In this document: positions 45,911-57,483 of the stretch, piece by piece
Layout: every line of letters starts with the position of its first letter
How positions within the stretch are numbered: the first letter of the stretch is position 1
Assembly (NCBI GenBank): GCA_020631735.1
Contig: CM036170.1
Coordinates: forward strand, 71,563,737-71,627,736
Direction of reading: 5' to 3'
DNA length: 64,000 nt
From: Saccharum officinarum
Lineage: Eukaryota > Streptophyta > Magnoliopsida > Poales > Poaceae
Notes under the pieces: model-generated
The model's database searches: none
The model's input: the letters and a program-made list of their open reading frames with translations, nothing else
What the model was told of the DNA's origin: nothing
Made by a program: the position numbers and the translations under genes

Positions 45911-46141
45911 GGGCTTGTTTAGTTCTAAAATATTTTATAAAAAAACAGTAGATTCTTCGTCACATCAAATCTTTGGACACATGCATGGAGCATTAAATAT
46001 AGATAAAAAAATAAAACTAATTACACAGTTTAGACGAAATTCATTTAAGTCTAATTAGGCCATGATTGGACACTAATTATCAAATAACAACGAAGTGCTA
46101 CAGTAGCATTTCGCAAAATATTTCAGGAACTAAACAGGCCC
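45911..46141. mobile_element. MITE of the TGTTTAGTTCC type
   Basis: 231 bp with ends GGGCTTGTTTAGTTC and GAACTAAACAGGCCC. The interior matches 22045-22275. It lies only 11 bp after the previous MITE. No clear target duplication. Confidence 0.85.
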
Positions 46142-47053
46142 TTAGCCTGAATGCCTGACTCGTAGCTTGGGCCGTACAGGCCTTGGTTGAGACTCCTGAG
46201 CCCAGTCTAAGGCTTAATTCGTCTTGGGCTAACTCTCGCGCGTTTCTGGACGCTCGCCTCCAATATATTCTTTGGGCCTTGGTGCTAACTACTAATTGAC
46301 CCACTAAGGACAGCAAGTGAGTTTTTTGTTGGGCTTCCTTTTCCTAACGGAATTTCAGCCCAAAGTAATCGTAAGTTATAGCCGCATCAGTCTCTCTGAT
46401 ATTTCTCATAAAAAAAAGTCTTTCTGATGTTCGACGCATAGCGTCGTCCATCTCTAGTGACATGAGAGTGTGGTGTGGCTGCAGAAGCACAGTGCATAGC
46501 GCACGGTCTCATTTTTACCGACCGAGTACGTATACGACACTCCGAGAAAGAATATACTACGTTGTTTGAAACAGGATTAGCCGATTAGATGATACCCCTC
46601 GCTTTTCGCATGACAAATCCCGACGAGTGGAAACACTGAGATGCTCGCCGTCTACTAGCTCCAAGTCCTTCAACCACACACGTTTTTTTTTTACTGGAAC
46701 TCCACATCGATCGCTAGAGCTACAGAGTACAGACAAGCTTGTTTCCTGGAGGATGTTTCAGGTAGACAAGCTTGTTTCCTGGAGGATGTTTCAGGTGCTG
46801 GAACCGGTTTTCTTTTTCTTTTTCTTTTTTGTTTGCCATTGCTTTCGATTCGAAGCTTGGAAATCCGTCACGATCGCGACCGGCTACGCGATTCTGAGAA
46901 AAATCGCTCATCTAATCACGTAAAGGACACTCAGAAACCCATTTTTTTCGTCTTCTTTAGGCGTCGACTTAAACGATAGGCACACATGGACTTTCCTCTG
47001 TCCAGTAATAAAGCACTCGACATCACTGAACATGATCCCCGACAAGGCTCTAA
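46142..47053. other. Intergenic stretch with a 33 bp tandem duplication
   Basis: At 46731-46763 and 46764-46796 the same 33 bp unit (AGACAAGCTTGTTTCCTGGA...) occurs twice in tandem. No gene is recognised. Confidence 0.6.
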
Positions 47054-47283
47054 GGCCTGATTGGTTTATGAATGTTAAAGTTTAACTTCTATCATATTAA
47101 TGTTGCGGTAAATGTATAGAGTACTAAATGTAGACTAATTGCATGTATGTCGGCACAGATTAGGAGTAATTTACGAGACGAATCTATTAAGTCTAATTAG
47201 TCCAAAAATAGAATTTTTTTTGTCAAATAAGATAAAAGTGCTACATAGTTTGTTAAACTTTAACACCTCTAACCAACAGGCCC
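47054..47283. mobile_element. Tourist-type MITE with TAA duplication
   Basis: 230 bp with ends GGCCTGATTGGTT and AACCAACAGGCCC flanked by TAA on both sides (47051-47053 and 47284-47286). Subterminal GTTAAAGTTTAAC and GTTAAACTTTAAC add to the symmetry. Confidence 0.87.
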
Positions 47284-47931
47284 TAAGTTGGCATGCCCCG
47301 GACCCAGGCACACGTTTCCATATTCTAAGCATCCTGGCAACAAAAAAGAAACACGAAAGGCGAGCCCCCGGCCCTATGATTGAATTTTGGGTTGCATGTT
47401 CAGATGTTTGATCGGCTCTCTCTGCATCTCTATCGCCGTCTTGGGCATCGGCGAGTGCCATGCATCTGTTGTAACTCACACAGAGTAATTAATTAATTAA
47501 TTTAAGTATTTAAGCGAAACGCCACAGAAGCGTGCCGTGTCGTAACTCGTAAGTACGTGCACATGGAAGACAGCAAATTTTCCATGCCTCGTGCGCTCTC
47601 CGTTCAACGAATGCTGATGGATGGAGTCATGGAGCAAAAAATGATACCGACTGATGGTTTAGTGTGAGTTCTTCTCTTCTCCTCCCTATCAACGTGAGCC
47701 AGCAAATGCAACTAGATCTTCCCGGCGCAACACGGCAGCTTAATCTGGTCAGGTCTCGACGGTTCACGCGAACGGATGCTTTCATGCAGTTATTTCTCAC
47801 TTATCAGATGTCATCACGCATGTCAATTCAGATCCTTCAACGGTGTCAAAGCTTGCGTTAATCCTACTTTAAAGTGTAGGGGCCAACAAGGCCCCTCCAG
47901 ATTTCTAAAAAAAAAGAAAAAAAACTATTTT
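47284..47931. other. Intergenic stretch, nothing recognised
   Basis: No coding sequence or repeat identified between the MITE and the foldback element. Confidence 0.5.
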
Positions 47932-48746
47932 GCAGAAGAGGAAAATGCACGGGCGGTCCTTCAACTTGGCATGGGGTGTCATCTAGGTCCCGCACTTTCA
48001 TAATATTAATTCTGTGTCCATGAACTTGGCTTCGAATGTCATCCAGGTCCAAACGTGTTCGGATAAAGACAAATTTTATATCAAAATTGTAGCCCTCGAC
48101 AGGATCTAGAACTTTGTAATTGAAAAGTTTTTGAATTGAAACTATTTAGGGTCCCAAAATACTATTGTAAGTGCGCAGATTTTGAAATTTGAAATTTAAA
48201 ATTATCCAACAATCTCGGATGTTGACATGGTCTATATGAAAGTTATAGTTACCAATACGATCTAAAAATTTGTAGTTGAAAAGTTTTTTATTTAAAGTTG
48301 TTTAGTGTCCTAAATATGTGTTCTAAGTTTATAGATTTTGAAATAAGAAACTTAGAACACATATTTGAGATACTAAACTACTTCAAATAAAAAACTTTTC
48401 AACTGCGTAGTTGTAGATTGTATTGATAAATATAACTTTCATATAGACCATGTCAACATCCGAGATTTTTTGATAATTAAATTTTAAATTTCAAAACCTG
48501 TAAACTTACAATAGTATTTTGGGACCCTAAATAGTTTTAATTCAAAAACTTTTTAACTATAAAGTTGTAGATCATGTTGAAGGCTATAATTTTGATATAA
48601 AATTTGTCTTCATCCGAGCTCGTTTGGACCTAGATGACATCTAAAATCAAGTTCATAAATTTAGAATTGGTATTTTAAAAATAGAGAAACCTAGATAACA
48701 TCATTGAGAGGTTGAAGGACTGCCGGTGCATTTTTCTCCTCGCAGA
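47932..48746. mobile_element. Foldback element with two arms of about 400 bp
   Basis: The left arm begins GCAGAAGAGGAAAATGCAC and the right arm ends with its imperfect reverse complement GTGCATTTTTCTCCTCGCAG. The two arms remain complementary nearly to the centre (GTTCTAAGTTTATAG...AAACTTAGAAC near 48320-48360), with no unique core. This is a long-TIR MITE or foldback transposon; superfamily not determined. A read-through transcript would form a long hairpin. Confidence 0.82.
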
Positions 48747-49036
48747 ACGAAGCATTGCAGCAGAATTCTGATTTGGCGGGAGCTGTTGCCTTGTTGGAAA
48801 TGGGGCCAGTAAGCCGTGCTCCGTGCACCGCCCACTTGCCAGCTTCACCGGTCTAGGTCGCCGCAATTCGCAAAAGTGGCCCACCACTTGGCCAGCAGGT
48901 GGGTCCACACACCAGACCAACACGACCCGGATAAAGGCACGCCTCCTTCGGAGCCTCAGAAGACGCCCAACTACCCCCGTAAACGTTTCCCACCAAAACA
49001 CCCCTGCGCTGCGATCCCGCCGCTCCGGCCGTCGCC
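48747..49036 (+). promoter_or_regulatory. Promoter and 5' UTR area of the oxygenase-like gene
   Basis: A GATAAAGG at about 48929-48936 lies 100 bases before the ATG and is the only TATA-like core seen; the foldback element ends about 290 bases upstream of the start codon. Confidence 0.35.
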
Positions 49037-50998
49037 ATGGCCGCTTCGTCCTCCGAGGCCGCCACAGCCACGTCCAGGACCACCACGGGAGGGAGCGCGC
49101 TCCCAGGTCCTCCTCCGCCAACGCCGTCGAACCACCACGCGGCGCCGTCCTCCGCGGGCGCTGGGGGCACCACGGACGCCTCGCTCTCTGCTTTCCTGCA
49201 CCGCCTCCTCCTCTCGTCCCCGGCGCCGCAGCTACGGTATCCACTCGCAGCTCGGTCGCAGGCGTCGCCCTCGCTTCCGCCTCTTGTCTCGCTTGAGTCC
49301 CCCGATCAGCGCGCGCTCCGCGACGCCGCCGCCGACGTGGGCTACTTCCACCTCGCCGGCCACGGCCTCCCTTCCGAGCTACCGTCCTCCGCGGTCGCCG
49401 AACTGTCTCAACTCGACACGTCCACGCGCCTGGAGTCGAATCTCCGCACGCTTGGCTTCTCCGAGGAGGAGGGGGAGGAAGAGCAGGATGTGGACGGCGG
49501 CGCCGACGATCCCGCCGTGGTGTTCGACGCCTGCGAGGGGGACATGGACGCGCTCCCGGCTGCGGCGGAGTACGCGCGTCGGATGAGGGACGTGGGCATG
49601 CGGGTTGTGGCGCTTCTCTCCGGGTGCCACGACACGGGCTTCCGGGAGGAGCCCTTCGCGGAGGGGAGGAGGAAGCCGCGGTGCCTGCTGTGGGCCTCCC
49701 GGGTCTCCACCGCCGATACAGCGCCTCCGGCCGTCGGGAAGGCGAAGGCGTATCCGTACGTCGTGGCGCTTCACTGCCAGTGGGAGGCGTCCGGTCTGGA
49801 AGACGCACCGCCGAGCTGGGTCATGAACGACGGCGGCGAGTGGACGGCAGTGGGCGCCCGTGACGGCGCGATCCTTGTCACCATCGGCGACATTGCCCAG
49901 GTACTTAATTATAAGTGCAAATCTCTCAGATATTTCATGAACATTAGTAACTGAAATTTGCAATAGCATCTTCCAAAAAGAAAGCGGAGATTACATAAGC
50001 ACCGTAATTATTCTTATATATATCGTCTTTATCTGGTCAAAATTTAGAGGCCATTTATTTAGTGCTCAAGTACACGCTAGAGGTGGTAGTGCCACTGCAA
50101 CAGAACCAGCGGCAGAGATGGCGAGCATCCGTTTTGTTTATGCACCGGCCAGCGGCATCAAATTCTAAAGTAGGTTGCGCATAACATACCACTCAGTTTT
50201 GATTTTTGACCCAGTCAGGCAATCAGGTCCCATGTCAGCATCAGCTGGTGTGTATCACTCACTGATCATCGCACAGTTTGGAACACGTAAATACACACAA
50301 AAACAAGTCAAACATTTCTACTTTTCAAAAAAAAACACCATCGTGTCATGTGAGCTGTTCTTCACTCTTCAGACAGCAGCGGCAGGACTCATCTTTGTGT
50401 TTAGTTCCTCCAACCTTGCTGAAATTGGCACTATGTAAAAAAAAGATTCTCCGTCACATCAAACTTGCGGTACATGCATGAAGTACTAAATATAGACGAA
50501 ATCAAAAACTAATTGCATAGTTTGATTATACTTTACGAGACGAACGTTTTGATCCTAATTAGTCAACGGTTGGACAATTATTACCAAATATAAACGAAAT
50601 GCTACAGTTACGCTACAGTAAATTTCGCACTCCCAACTTTGAGACACACTTGCCATGATTCCTTTTGGCTCGCGTGGTAGGTGTGGAGCAATGGCAAGTT
50701 GAAGAAAGTGAGAGGGATGGCTCGCCCCACATCTGCCGCACCCATGGAGACGCAGCATGGCGAGACTGACCGTCTGTCGCTGACGGTCCTGATCACTCTG
50801 TCTTTGGACAACATCATCTCGCCCTTGGTCCCGCTCTCCAATGCGGCTGGAGAAGGCCGCGAGGACGAGGCAAACGGTGCCGGAGCCGACGACGAGGATG
50901 GATGGAGGTTTCACTCTTTCCGACTGGAGGACTATGCGTGGAGGGTGTATAACCAGCGGCTTCAGTTCAAGGATCCATTGACCCGGTATCGGATATGA
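49037..50998 (+). CDS. 2-oxoglutarate/Fe(II) oxygenase-like protein with altered metal site
   Basis: Two exons, 49037-49900 and 50681-50998, joined at a GT-AG intron in phase 0, give 393 residues. The N-terminal half has the DIOX_N-like block DVGYFHLAGHGLP (about 100-112) seen in plant 2-ODDs, which act on hormones and specialised metabolites. The jelly-roll core is recognisable from GGEWTAVGARDGAILVTIGD then QVWSNGKLKKV across the exon junction, and RLS (319-321) matches the 2-oxoglutarate-binding RxS. However, the HxD of the metal site is HCQ (246-248), and the distal His normally after the VWSNG...V block is not at its place (VRGMA). So it may not bind iron in the usual way, or not be an active oxygenase. 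Start chosen for GCCATGGCC context. The intron contains MITE remains. Confidence 0.88.
50397..50625. mobile_element. MITE remnant in the intron of the oxygenase-like gene
   Basis: Carries the GTGTTTAGTTCC left end and interior blocks (ACATGCATGAAGTACTAAAT, CTAATTAGTC, ATGCTACAGT) of the family at 45911; the right end is eroded. Confidence 0.55.
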
Positions 50999-51850
50999 TA
51001 TCTGCTACGATATATATAGCTCTCTTTGTTTTTTCATTGGTGTGCCAATATGCAACTCATGTCATGCACTTCGTGTTGTGATCTACTATTTGGCTTCGGA
51101 GTGAGTAAACTGTCCGCCTTGGGTTTCAATGTATATGTTGCTGACATCCAGTTTTTTATCAACCGGATCGAAGGTGACGTTATGACCTTTGCCCAAATCC
51201 TGAGCGATTCGGACAAGCAATACGATTCTACTTTCTGCACAAACTTTCAAAAATCCCTAGTGGCAGCAAAGCAATGAAATGTGAGAATTTAAAGCTTGAT
51301 GAGGTGCTCAAGGACATAACAGCAACAAGATCATGCTTCCCTCTCAACAGTATCTCGGACTCTTGCTATAAGCGGCAATGTGGGAAGGCTGGTTATAACC
51401 ATGTTTTCCTAGGAAGATTGCATTGGTACGTCATTACAAAAACGTTTTCCTACACGGTTGCTTGGGAGCAAGCAACATCTCAAGCAAGGGGGAGCTGAGC
51501 TTACATGGCAACGGAGGTGGTGTCATGTTGTGATTGTGTAGGTTTCAAGTGGCTCATTGGACAACGCCTGTAAGCATGAGCAAGTGCTCTATATGCCGGG
51601 TGTGAGTTTGTAAAATCAATTTATTATTGAGAACTCGTATTAGAGGAGAAGAACACCATCTTCCTCCTCAAGCTGTGCCTCTCTTTCTCGATTCTCTCTT
51701 GTGTGTGATTGTCACGTCGCGGCGGTTTGGCAGCGGCCACGGGGCATATCACGATTGTTTAAACTGAGTAAAAATGCAGCATACAGGCAGATGAGGAACA
51801 TCAAAACTAGCTGCAACCAAAGTGACAACTGCCAGTAATCAAAACCGATG
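50999..51850. other. 3' flank of the oxygenase-like gene; nothing recognised beyond its UTR
   Basis: No further domain or repeat is supported. Short frames at 51026-51498 do not resemble known proteins. Confidence 0.45.
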
Positions 51851-51852
51851 TA

Positions 51853-52050
51853 CTACCTCCGTTCCTAAAAGAATGCATTCATGTTTTAGTACCTTATTAA
51901 GTTCGACCAATTATAGCTAAAAAATATCAATATTTATGATATCAAATAAATATCATTAGATTAATTAGAAAATGTATTTTTATAACAAATTAATTTGAAG
52001 CCATAAGTGTGAATACTATTCACTAGAAACTTGGTCAAACGTAAACCACT
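51853..52050. mobile_element. One-ended Stowaway-like MITE remnant
   Basis: Starts CTACCTCCGTTCCTAAAAGA after TA and has the AT-rich interior of Stowaway elements; no matching right end. Confidence 0.4.
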
Positions 52051-52559
52051 TTAGGTGACACGTAATCTATAGTTGCATTTTTTTGGTCATATATTTTAAT
52101 AACTGCAACCAAAACGATAAAGTGGTGGCACATTGGCACCTCAATATACGCACCTCGTCTAATAGCACATGTAGAACTAGTGAAACCTAGTCCGGCTAGG
52201 GAGTGATGAGGCATATATGGAACGACCATATGATCACGCGCTGCAACACTAGACGTCATTGCTCTTTGGCCCCCTCGCTCATGACCAGTTCAAAGTCTGT
52301 AATTTGTAAAATGGAAATGCTCTGGAGAGGATGTCCGTGCGGACGCGCCTCTCGCCCGGACGCTTCTTTCTGGGTCTGCAAATCGGCCCAACAAGCCTCC
52401 TGCCGTCTACCTTTGTTCCTTTACTAAAAAAACAGAGCGTCATTTTCCCCATCTCGTATCGATCGTGACAGGCGCCTCCACCACGCCGCCCGCCTGCTCC
52501 CCTGCACTGCTCTGGTTTGCCATTGACAGTCACTGCGCTTGCTCCCGCTCCTGCTCCGT

Positions 52560-53352
52560 CAGTGGCGAATCTAGGATTTTAGTTTAGGGTATGCCACCTA
52601 AAAAAATCATATACAATTTGGTAAATTTATTTTAGCAATTCCATAATAATAATAATTATAAATTTGACAGTGTGATTCGGTACATATGCACTAAGTAACA
52701 CGATAAGGCTTACATTCATGGTTTAAACTGAAACCATCCATAATTGAAATATAACCATACAAGAGTACTAGAGACTTACGATACTATTTTCCAACTATTT
52801 TATTCGATGCTTTTGAATGGACATAAATGTTTTGATTATACCATCTTCGTCAACTTCAAAGAAAAATACGTATGAAAGTACACAATAATTTCTGAAAAAA
52901 GACGAATAGCACACAAGAGATTAGATGAGGGAAACTGGGAAGGTGTCGCGTGCTCACCGCGTTTCTGCCGTCAGGGCGTCAAGCGTCCGGTGGGCGGCGG
53001 CGCCGTGAAGGTTCATCTCGCTCCGATCGATATTAGATCAGGCAATCAGGGAAAAGTGCAACGTACTCGGCGGCTACTCGCGTCATCGCGTGGGCAGTGG
53101 GCCTGTGAGGCTATGATCAGGTCGTTTCCTGGTCCTTTCGTTAACTTGCCGCGTGGGCCGACCCAAATGGGCCTTTCTTGGTGGCGTGATCCAGAGACCA
53201 GGATTCCAGATAAGTTTTTTTTTCTTTTTCCTTTTTACTATACAGATTCTTATACAGTTGTACGTATATATATGTAATATATACTCTAGTTGCCGGTGCT
53301 GCAGGGTATGCCATTGCATACCTGGCATACCCTGTGGCTCCGCCGCCCATGC
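52560..53352. mobile_element. Possible hAT-type element (CAGTGGCG ends)
   Basis: Begins CAGTGGCGAATCTAGGA and ends GGCTCCGCCGCCCATGCCACTG, an imperfect inverted pair of the type seen in hAT MITEs, with matching GGGTATGCC blocks just inside both ends. No 8 bp target duplication is clear. Confidence 0.4.
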
Positions 53353-53750
53353 CACTGCTCCCTCGACCGCCCGCCACGCCTCACGACGTGAGAACCGTCG
53401 TGCCCACACGTTGTGACTGCTCCCTCGGCCGCCAGCTGGCCATTGAGGCCGCTGCGTGCGTGCTTGCGCTCGACGACGCCGACAGGCGCCACCCGCGCAA
53501 GAAGCACCGGGCCCTGGCCTAGAAGCCCTCCAGGCTCACCTCCTGCTACGGTTGCAGCACCCCGATACAAACGGTGGAGGAGGCTGCACAGAGATACGAT
53601 GCATGTTTCAAACATACATTTAAATGTTCAAATGTTGTAGAGGTATGTTGCGAGTGTTTCATACGGATGTTGCAAAAGTAGATTGGGATGTTGATATGTT
53701 GCAACGTATGTTGCAAGTATCTGTCTCCAATGTTCATATGTTTTTCTAGT
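53353..53750. other. Spacer with ATGTTGCAA-type short repeats
   Basis: Phrases such as TATGTTGCAAGTATC, GATGTTGCAAAAGTAGAT and TATGTTGCGAGTGTTTC recur at 53600-53740. This is a common dispersed motif in grass DNA; the parent element is not identified. Confidence 0.4.
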
Positions 53751-56457
53751 TGTAACAGAACCGACCAATTATACGAAATTAAGTAAGAAAATCACCTGCC
53801 GAGGCAGACAATTTAACAAACTTAAGCCCGTATAACCCGGTAGTCCGTGAAACCACGAAGGATTTCAAACCAACCAACATACAAACCAAGATCGTACAAG
53901 TTTAGCAGCCACAGTCATATATTACATAAAGTTCGCAACGACAGTTGAATACATCGGAGTTTAGAACATAAGTTATTACAAACCAAGTTCAAAATAAAGT
54001 AGCGGAAGCAAATAGTTTCATAAAACACACACCCTTAATTCAAATACAGTGCCAGAAGATAGTCACTTTCCACAAAAGCATTAGGTAAGACATACGGAGT
54101 GACCATTGCCCTTAGTCCTAGTTGTCACCAATCGCCGGATACAGACAGTTGACACAATAGTCGTAGTACATCTAACCATCTACAACAACAATGGAAACAA
54201 CGCCCTGAGTACGAGAAAGTACTCAGCTAGACTTACCCGTCTTAAACCAAACTAAAGTGACACCAAGGATTATGCAAGGTTTTCTTTTAGTGGGCTAGCT
54301 GACTCATTTGCGAAAAGTGTAAGCTATCCTAACTAAACCATTTTAAGTAATTTGGCTCAAGTTTATTATAACTTATCCATCTAGGTAAGCAACTATATTA
54401 TAGCAATCACTTGATTAACCGATAACATCTTGTTACCACTTGAATTTAGCATTTCCAACATCATCCATATAACCATAAGTGTTCCATCATCATTACTACG
54501 ATGCCGTAACTCAAGTCAAGTGCTCGCTATCCAGGAGCGATGACGATTCGAATTGATTCCTAACCAGCTGGTGATTTATTCCTCACACAAATCACACTCA
54601 CCGATCAAGTGAGCTACAGATCACCAATAACACTTTTCAGGTAAACGTCGTGGGGTAACAATCATGGACCGCACTACCCAGAGACCGTCCGACTGCTAGG
54701 ACGCACCTTGGGCTTACTCTTCGCGTCCCCGTACAACCCCCTTCATCACCAGTTTGCCAATCCGAGATTACCCGGCCCGAAAAGTGTCATTAGCTTCGCG
54801 GTCGAAAGGTACTTTATTCGGCCAGCTAAATGTGAGACATGCGTTCAACATAACAAGAGGGACAAGCAACGATCGGTCCTTAACCGACGTAGACGGAAAA
54901 CTACTAGCACCCCAGAACCTTGTCTGGTTGCCTTCAACTTTTTCGTCCGGTCTTCAGTTATCCATCAACACATGGTTATTTTCTGGATATTATCCATTCC
55001 ATAGCTAAAACATTCTAGTAACCACCTATCATTTCAGGTGACCAGAATTCACCGATCGCTACCAGTCTAAGCAGGGCTAAGCAGTATTCGACCTAAACTT
55101 TTGTAGGTAATAATGTGGCAAGGATAGTAATATATGTAGCAGCGGTTTCACTCAACTCCTATACTTAATGCACAATTTATAACCTCATATAAATAGATAA
55201 GGAATTGCTTTTGTAAAGTAGGAGACTTAGAATGCTCCGGGGCTTGCCTCGTTCGAAGGAACTGGGTTGGTGGTCCACACACTCAAGTAGATCCTCTTCT
55301 TGCTCGTCTACCTCGGACACCTCCTATGCCTGAGTTTCTTGTGGATCGAACCCGGTCTGCTCCTCCTGAACTGCTACTGGCAACTCCTCTTGCGATCATG
55401 TATGATGCAAGTGTATAAGTAACATGTAAACCGTGCATCGGATGCAGTGGTATGATGATCATGATGGCATGATATGAAGATGAACACATTGAAACTTATA
55501 GTAAAGACTAGGGACAAAACCTTTCTACAAGGTAGTCAACATCATCTAAGAACACGTACTACAAGCACATGTCATCTACTGCATTCACCTCTGCTAACAA
55601 TTCTCGTCTATTTTTACACTAGCTACATATAACCCTAACATGAGTGCTACTACACTTTATCAACACAAACACATTAACTTATCAAGCAACACCAGCAAAT
55701 GATTTGGTGCTTCAAAGATACACCAAAGCTTTATTATGAAACTAAATCTACATAAAGAAGATTACTTTATTCCTATTTAAACTAGGGTACAACAGCAACA
55801 TGTATTTTGGGTGCATATAAAAATCTATAAAATTACAATAACATAGTATTACTCCCAGCAACATACCATAAACTTTTCAGGGGATTTGGACCAGTAAAAC
55901 AGCCTACACAAAAATGACAAGCTAGGGCATAAAAGTGAGCATGAAAATACTTTGTATTATGAAAAGTATCAAACAACAGATTTCACATTTTTTCTATGTT
56001 CTACACAGCACACAATCATTGTACAAAAATTATCATATGTATGTTTTATACAACTTTTCCCTCTATCAAAAATAACAAAAAACCAGCCATTACAAGCACT
56101 TGAACTACACCTCCTAATTTTTATACAGAACATGCATGGAACATATTTTTCTTAGAAAGTACAGTACACAAGAAAGTAACAAACTTAGAATCATATTTTT
56201 TCTGAGTTTTCTATGATTTATTATGCATTTCTCAAGAAAACATCAATTTCAATGATTAAATAAAACTCTATAGAAAAGTGTCACAAAACTGACATGCAAT
56301 ATTTTTAAGCCATAGATATGCTCATGAGGATCACTACAAAAAAATTTCATAAATTTTGGAACCAAAATGGGTACACAACATTTTCCAAAGCATTTTCTTT
56401 CCAAATAATAATAGAAAAACCGAAACTCATTTTTTCTTTTTTGACTAACGGGCCGGC
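53751..56457 (-). mobile_element. Chromovirus LTR fragment D (broken by element E)
   Basis: Starts TGTAACAGAACCGACC and is collinear with LTRs A and B for 2.7 kb, up to the GGGCCGGC just inside the GC-rich island, where a TGAAAGTCC element begins. The acidic frame is at about 55391-55225 (minus), with one stop but the end CVDHQPSSFERGKPRSI still readable. The rest of the LTR is missing, perhaps in the assembly gap. Confidence 0.85.
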
Positions 56458-57383
56458 TGAAAGTCCCTAGTTTGGTTTTGGCTAATTGATGAACCTAGAC
56501 TAACCTTTGTATCTAAGTGGATGATTTAGATAAAGGTGGTCATTGAATATGAAACATGACATTGACTCATGTGACCAAGATGATGAAGACCGAGGTGATG
56601 CTTGGCTCGATGGACCGGTTGTGAAGGTGAAGGGCAAGTCGAGGCTTCGAAGCGAAGGACCATGCGATGGTGAAGCTTGAGCAAGACTTGGCGCCGACGG
56701 ACCGATGCAACGGTGAAGAGCAAGTGAAGTTAAGGTCGATGGATCGAGATGGTCATGTGATGATATGAAGTGGATCATATCTTTTGGAAAAACAAAATGG
56801 GCTCAAGGCAAGGTATAACCATAGGGCCATTTTGTTTTGCACTCAAGACACCATAGAGGGTGTGAGTGGTTTAGGATCGATAGCCGAACTATTAAGAGGA
56901 AAAGTCTTATCGGTTATTCGACGCATGGGTGCCACTAGGTGAATTCATGAAGTGCATTGCATGTAGGGCTAGTGAGCTAACTGGAAAACCTTCGAAAATG
57001 ATTATGAAAAGGCTAACACACGTGCACAAGGTGTGATCACTTGTTGGTGTTGGCACATTTACGAAGGCGATGAAATTTGAGCGGTAGAGAGGGTTTGGGT
57101 CTCTCTCTCCCTCCCGCCGAGCTTGCGAGCGCGGGTTCAGGCGTTTTTGGGAACTTGAAATGCCTATTTTCCACTACGCGGAAGTCGGAAAAGAAACGAG
57201 GCGAACAGAGGTCACAGAGGTGACCGGACGCTGCACCGGACACGGTCATGTATGACCGGAACGCGTCCGGTCAGCAGTCAGGCGCGCGATTGCTAGGTTT
57301 GCAACCGGCGCGTCCGGTCACTTGTGGGACCGGCGCGTCCGGTCATGCGCCCAGAGAGAACTGCAGAACGCAAGGATGATCGG
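56458..57383 (+). mobile_element. LTR fragment E of a Ty1/copia SIRE/Maximus-like element
   Basis: Begins TGAAAGTCCCTAGTTTGG directly after the broken gypsy LTR and contains repeated CCGGACGCGTCCGGTC-type phrases (57215-57350). Both features are typical of the long LTRs of grass SIRE/Maximus copia elements. It runs into the run of Ns, so its right part is unknown. Orientation is judged from the TGAAAG start. Confidence 0.6.
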
Positions 57384-57483
57384 NNNNNNNNNNNNNNNNN
57401 NNNNNNNNNNNNNNNNNNNNNNNNNNNNNNNNNNNNNNNNNNNNNNNNNNNNNNNNNNNNNNNNNNNNNNNNNNNNNNNNNNN
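57384..57483. other. Assembly gap (100 Ns)
   Basis: Exactly 100 Ns, a conventional placeholder for unknown length. The sequence right of it starts inside LTR F at the point equivalent to 63694 in the other F LTR, so at least 1.2 kb of LTR F and the rest of E and D are missing. Confidence 0.99.

Noticed and set aside
48675..49808. 377-codon minus-strand frame
   Set aside because: Antisense to the oxygenase-like gene and Arg/Pro-rich; a shadow of a GC-rich exon.
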